Source: Bacteroidota bacterium (lineage in GTDB: Bacteria > Bacteroidota > Bacteroidia > B-17B0 > B-17BO). From it: a stretch of DNA of 6,670 nucleotides. The DNA is taken from assembly GCA_025356715.1 (NCBI GenBank), contig JANXRU010000199.1, forward strand, positions 1 through 6,670, given 5' to 3'. A model generated the notes under the pieces. The model did no database searches, was not told where the DNA came from, and was given only the letters and a program-made list of their open reading frames with translations. Shown here one piece after another: positions 5,166 to 6,670 of this stretch (its first letter is position 1; each line of letters starts with the position of its first letter). The translations under genes and the position numbers were made by a program.

Positions 5166-6670
5166 ATGAAAAAAATAATACTCTTCCTTTTTATTACAAA
5201 TGCAATGATGGCTCAAATAAAGCCAACAGCAGGTATTTCAGAACTCACACAACCAAAGTTGGTAATTGGTATTGTGGTTGATCAAATGCGTCACGATTAT
5301 ATTTACCGTTATTGGAATAAGTTCGGTAATGGCGGATTTAAAAAAATAATTACCGATGGTTATTTTTATAAAAATGCACATTTTAATTATGTGCCAACTT
5401 ACACTGGCCCTGGTCATGCAAGTATATATACAGGCACAAGCCCAGCTACGCATGGTATCATTGCCAATGATTGGTGGGTAAAGGATTCGAGCAAGATGAC
5501 GTATTGCACGGATGATAAATCAGTAAAATCGATAGGTACAGAAAGCAAGGCTGGATTAATGTCGCCTAAAAATTTATTAGTAACTACTATAGGCGATGAG
5601 TTGAAATTAGCAACTAGTCAGCAATCCAAAGTATTTGCTGTTTCTTTAAAAGATAGAAGTTCGATATTACCGGCAGGGCATAGCGCTAATGGTGCCTTTT
5701 GGTTTGATGGTAGTAATGGAAAGTTTATTTCCAGTTCACATTATATGAATCAATTACCAACTTGGTTAAATGAATTCAATAATTTACAATTGCCCAAACA
5801 ATATTTATCTGGTGGCTGGAATACCTTGTATCCAATTGCTAATTACACAGAGAGTATAGCGGATAATAATAATTATGAGCAAGCGCCCAATAAAAAGGAC
5901 ACCGCTATTTTTCCTTACGAATACAAAAAGCAATTAGATAAAAGCAACTATGAAATTCTTAAAGCTACTCCTTTCGGTAATACGATTACCAAAGATATAG
6001 CTATTGCTTGTATTAAGGCAGAACAATTAGGTAAAGGCAAACAAACCGATATGTTATGCGTGAGTTTTTCGTCAACAGATTATGTTGGTCATTCGTATGG
6101 GCCTCGTAGTGTAGAGATTGAAGATGTGTATTTACGCTTAGATAAAGATTTGGAGGAGTTATTGAATTACTTAAATACGAATATTGGTAAAGATAATTAT
6201 GTATTATTTTTAACAGCCGATCACGGAGCATCAGATGTACCAGCACATTTGAAGGATTTGAAAATTCCAGGTGGTTATATGCATAAAGAAAATCTGAAGA
6301 AAAAAATACAAACGTATTGTCAAAATGTATATGGTGATAGCTTAATTGAGGCTTTAGAAAATCAACAAATCTTTTTAAATGAAGCTAAACTCTTGGCCAT
6401 GAAATTGAATAAGTTTTCGGTAGAACATACGCTTGCTAATTTCATGCTAACAATCAATGGCGTAGCAGAGGCTTATCCATCAGAGGTTTTGAAGTATGAA
6501 AATTATACGGAAGGTACTTTTAAGTATTTAATTCAAAAGGGATATAATCATGTGCGTAGTGGCAATGTGGCTTTTAGTTACAATCCTGCTTGGATGGAAT
6601 ATCAAAATAAAGGCACTACACATGGCGCTTCTTATAGTTATGATACACACGTGCCATTATTATTTTATGG
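5166..6670 (+). CDS. PafA-like alkaline phosphatase family protein, 3' end cut by window
   Basis: This is a secreted phosphate-monoester hydrolase of the type I phosphodiesterase/alkaline phosphatase superfamily, expected to act in the periplasm with two zinc ions. The frame stays open for 501 codons to the window edge. Residues 1-16 form a signal peptide (MKKIILFLFITNAMMA), probably cleaved before Gln17. Metal ligands are Asp39 (IVVDQMRHD), Asp305 and His309 (STDYVGHSYGP), Asp352-His353 (TADHG) and His486 (TTHG). The likely nucleophile is Thr80 in TYTGPGHAS. Asn101 and Lys162-Asp-Arg164 correspond to the residues that favour monoesters in Elizabethkingia PafA (N100, K162, R164 as I recall them); positions agree within one residue, so the fold is probably collinear. 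PafA has about 546 residues, so some 40-50 are missing here only because the window ends. The ATG lies 52 bases after the dehydratase stop without a Shine-Dalgarno. Its role is probably phosphate release from organic phosphates; regulation by phosphate is not shown by the sequence. Confidence 0.92.
   Translation, partial: MKKIILFLFITNAMMAQIKPTAGISELTQPKLVIGIVVDQMRHDYIYRYWNKFGNGGFKKIITDGYFYKNAHFNYVPTYTGPGHASIYTGTSPATHGIIANDWWVKDSSKMTYCTDDKSVKSIGTESKAGLMSPKNLLVTTIGDELKLATSQQSKVFAVSLKDRSSILPAGHSANGAFWFDGSNGKFISSSHYMNQLPTWLNEFNNLQLPKQYLSGGWNTLYPIANYTESIADNNNYEQAPNKKDTAIFPYEYKKQLDKSNYEILKATPFGNTITKDIAIACIKAEQLGKGKQTDMLCVSFSSTDYVGHSYGPRSVEIEDVYLRLDKDLEELLNYLNTNIGKDNYVLFLTADHGASDVPAHLKDLKIPGGYMHKENLKKKIQTYCQNVYGDSLIEALENQQIFLNEAKLLAMKLNKFSVEHTLANFMLTINGVAEAYPSEVLKYENYTEGTFKYLIQKGYNHVRSGNVAFSYNPAWMEYQNKGTTHGASYSYDTHVPLLFY

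Noticed and set aside
5238..5453. Minus-strand ORF of 71 codons opposite the phosphatase gene
   Set aside because: The plus strand here encodes conserved active-site motifs of the phosphatase; the opposite frame has a Cys-rich sequence without family resemblance.
6013..6246. Minus-strand ORF of 77 codons near the window end
   Set aside because: It overlaps the metal-ligand motifs of the phosphatase on the plus strand and shows no features of its own.
1..6670. A defence, toxin-antitoxin, CRISPR or mobile-element system
   Set aside because: No nuclease, transposase, integrase, toxin-antitoxin pair, repeat array or terminal repeats were seen; the four genes belong to housekeeping or envelope families.

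Overview
The window looks like ordinary chromosomal DNA from a member of the Bacteroidota. The DNA is AT-rich. The larger genes lack Shine-Dalgarno sequences, and the only clear promoter match is the Bacteroidota -7 element (TAnnTTTG). The last gene has a short signal peptide that appears to be cleaved before Gln (MMA|Q), and all four proteins resemble Bacteroidota family members. Nothing in the sequence fixes the genus. No rRNA, tRNA, CRISPR array, insertion sequence or phage gene was seen.

Layout, all on the plus strand. (1) Positions 1-289 are an AT-rich leader with no sizeable gene. It holds a perfect AAGGAGG followed by two tiny ORFs of 7 and 12 codons. (2) 290-907 encodes a 205-residue protein with a helical N-terminal half and a fibronectin-III-like C-terminal half; its function is unknown. 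It ends at a strong intrinsic terminator (931-967). (3) 1014-3155 encodes a CPA2/Kef-type cation:proton antiporter with two C-terminal universal-stress-like domains, apparently read from its own promoter (991-998). (4) 3224-5113 encodes a membrane-anchored nucleotide-sugar 4,6-dehydratase of the WbpM/PglF/CapD type, used for surface polysaccharide or glycoprotein sugars. (5) 5166 to the window end encodes a PafA-like alkaline phosphatase exported to the periplasm; its C-terminus is cut off by the window edge.

The genes do not form an obvious single pathway. The antiporter, dehydratase and phosphatase are co-oriented with gaps of 68 and 52 bases, so they could be partly co-transcribed, but the shared theme is only the cell envelope. 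No convincing undescribed multi-gene system is visible. The most unusual point is the strong Shine-Dalgarno plus mini-ORF leader ahead of the fibronectin-III-like gene.
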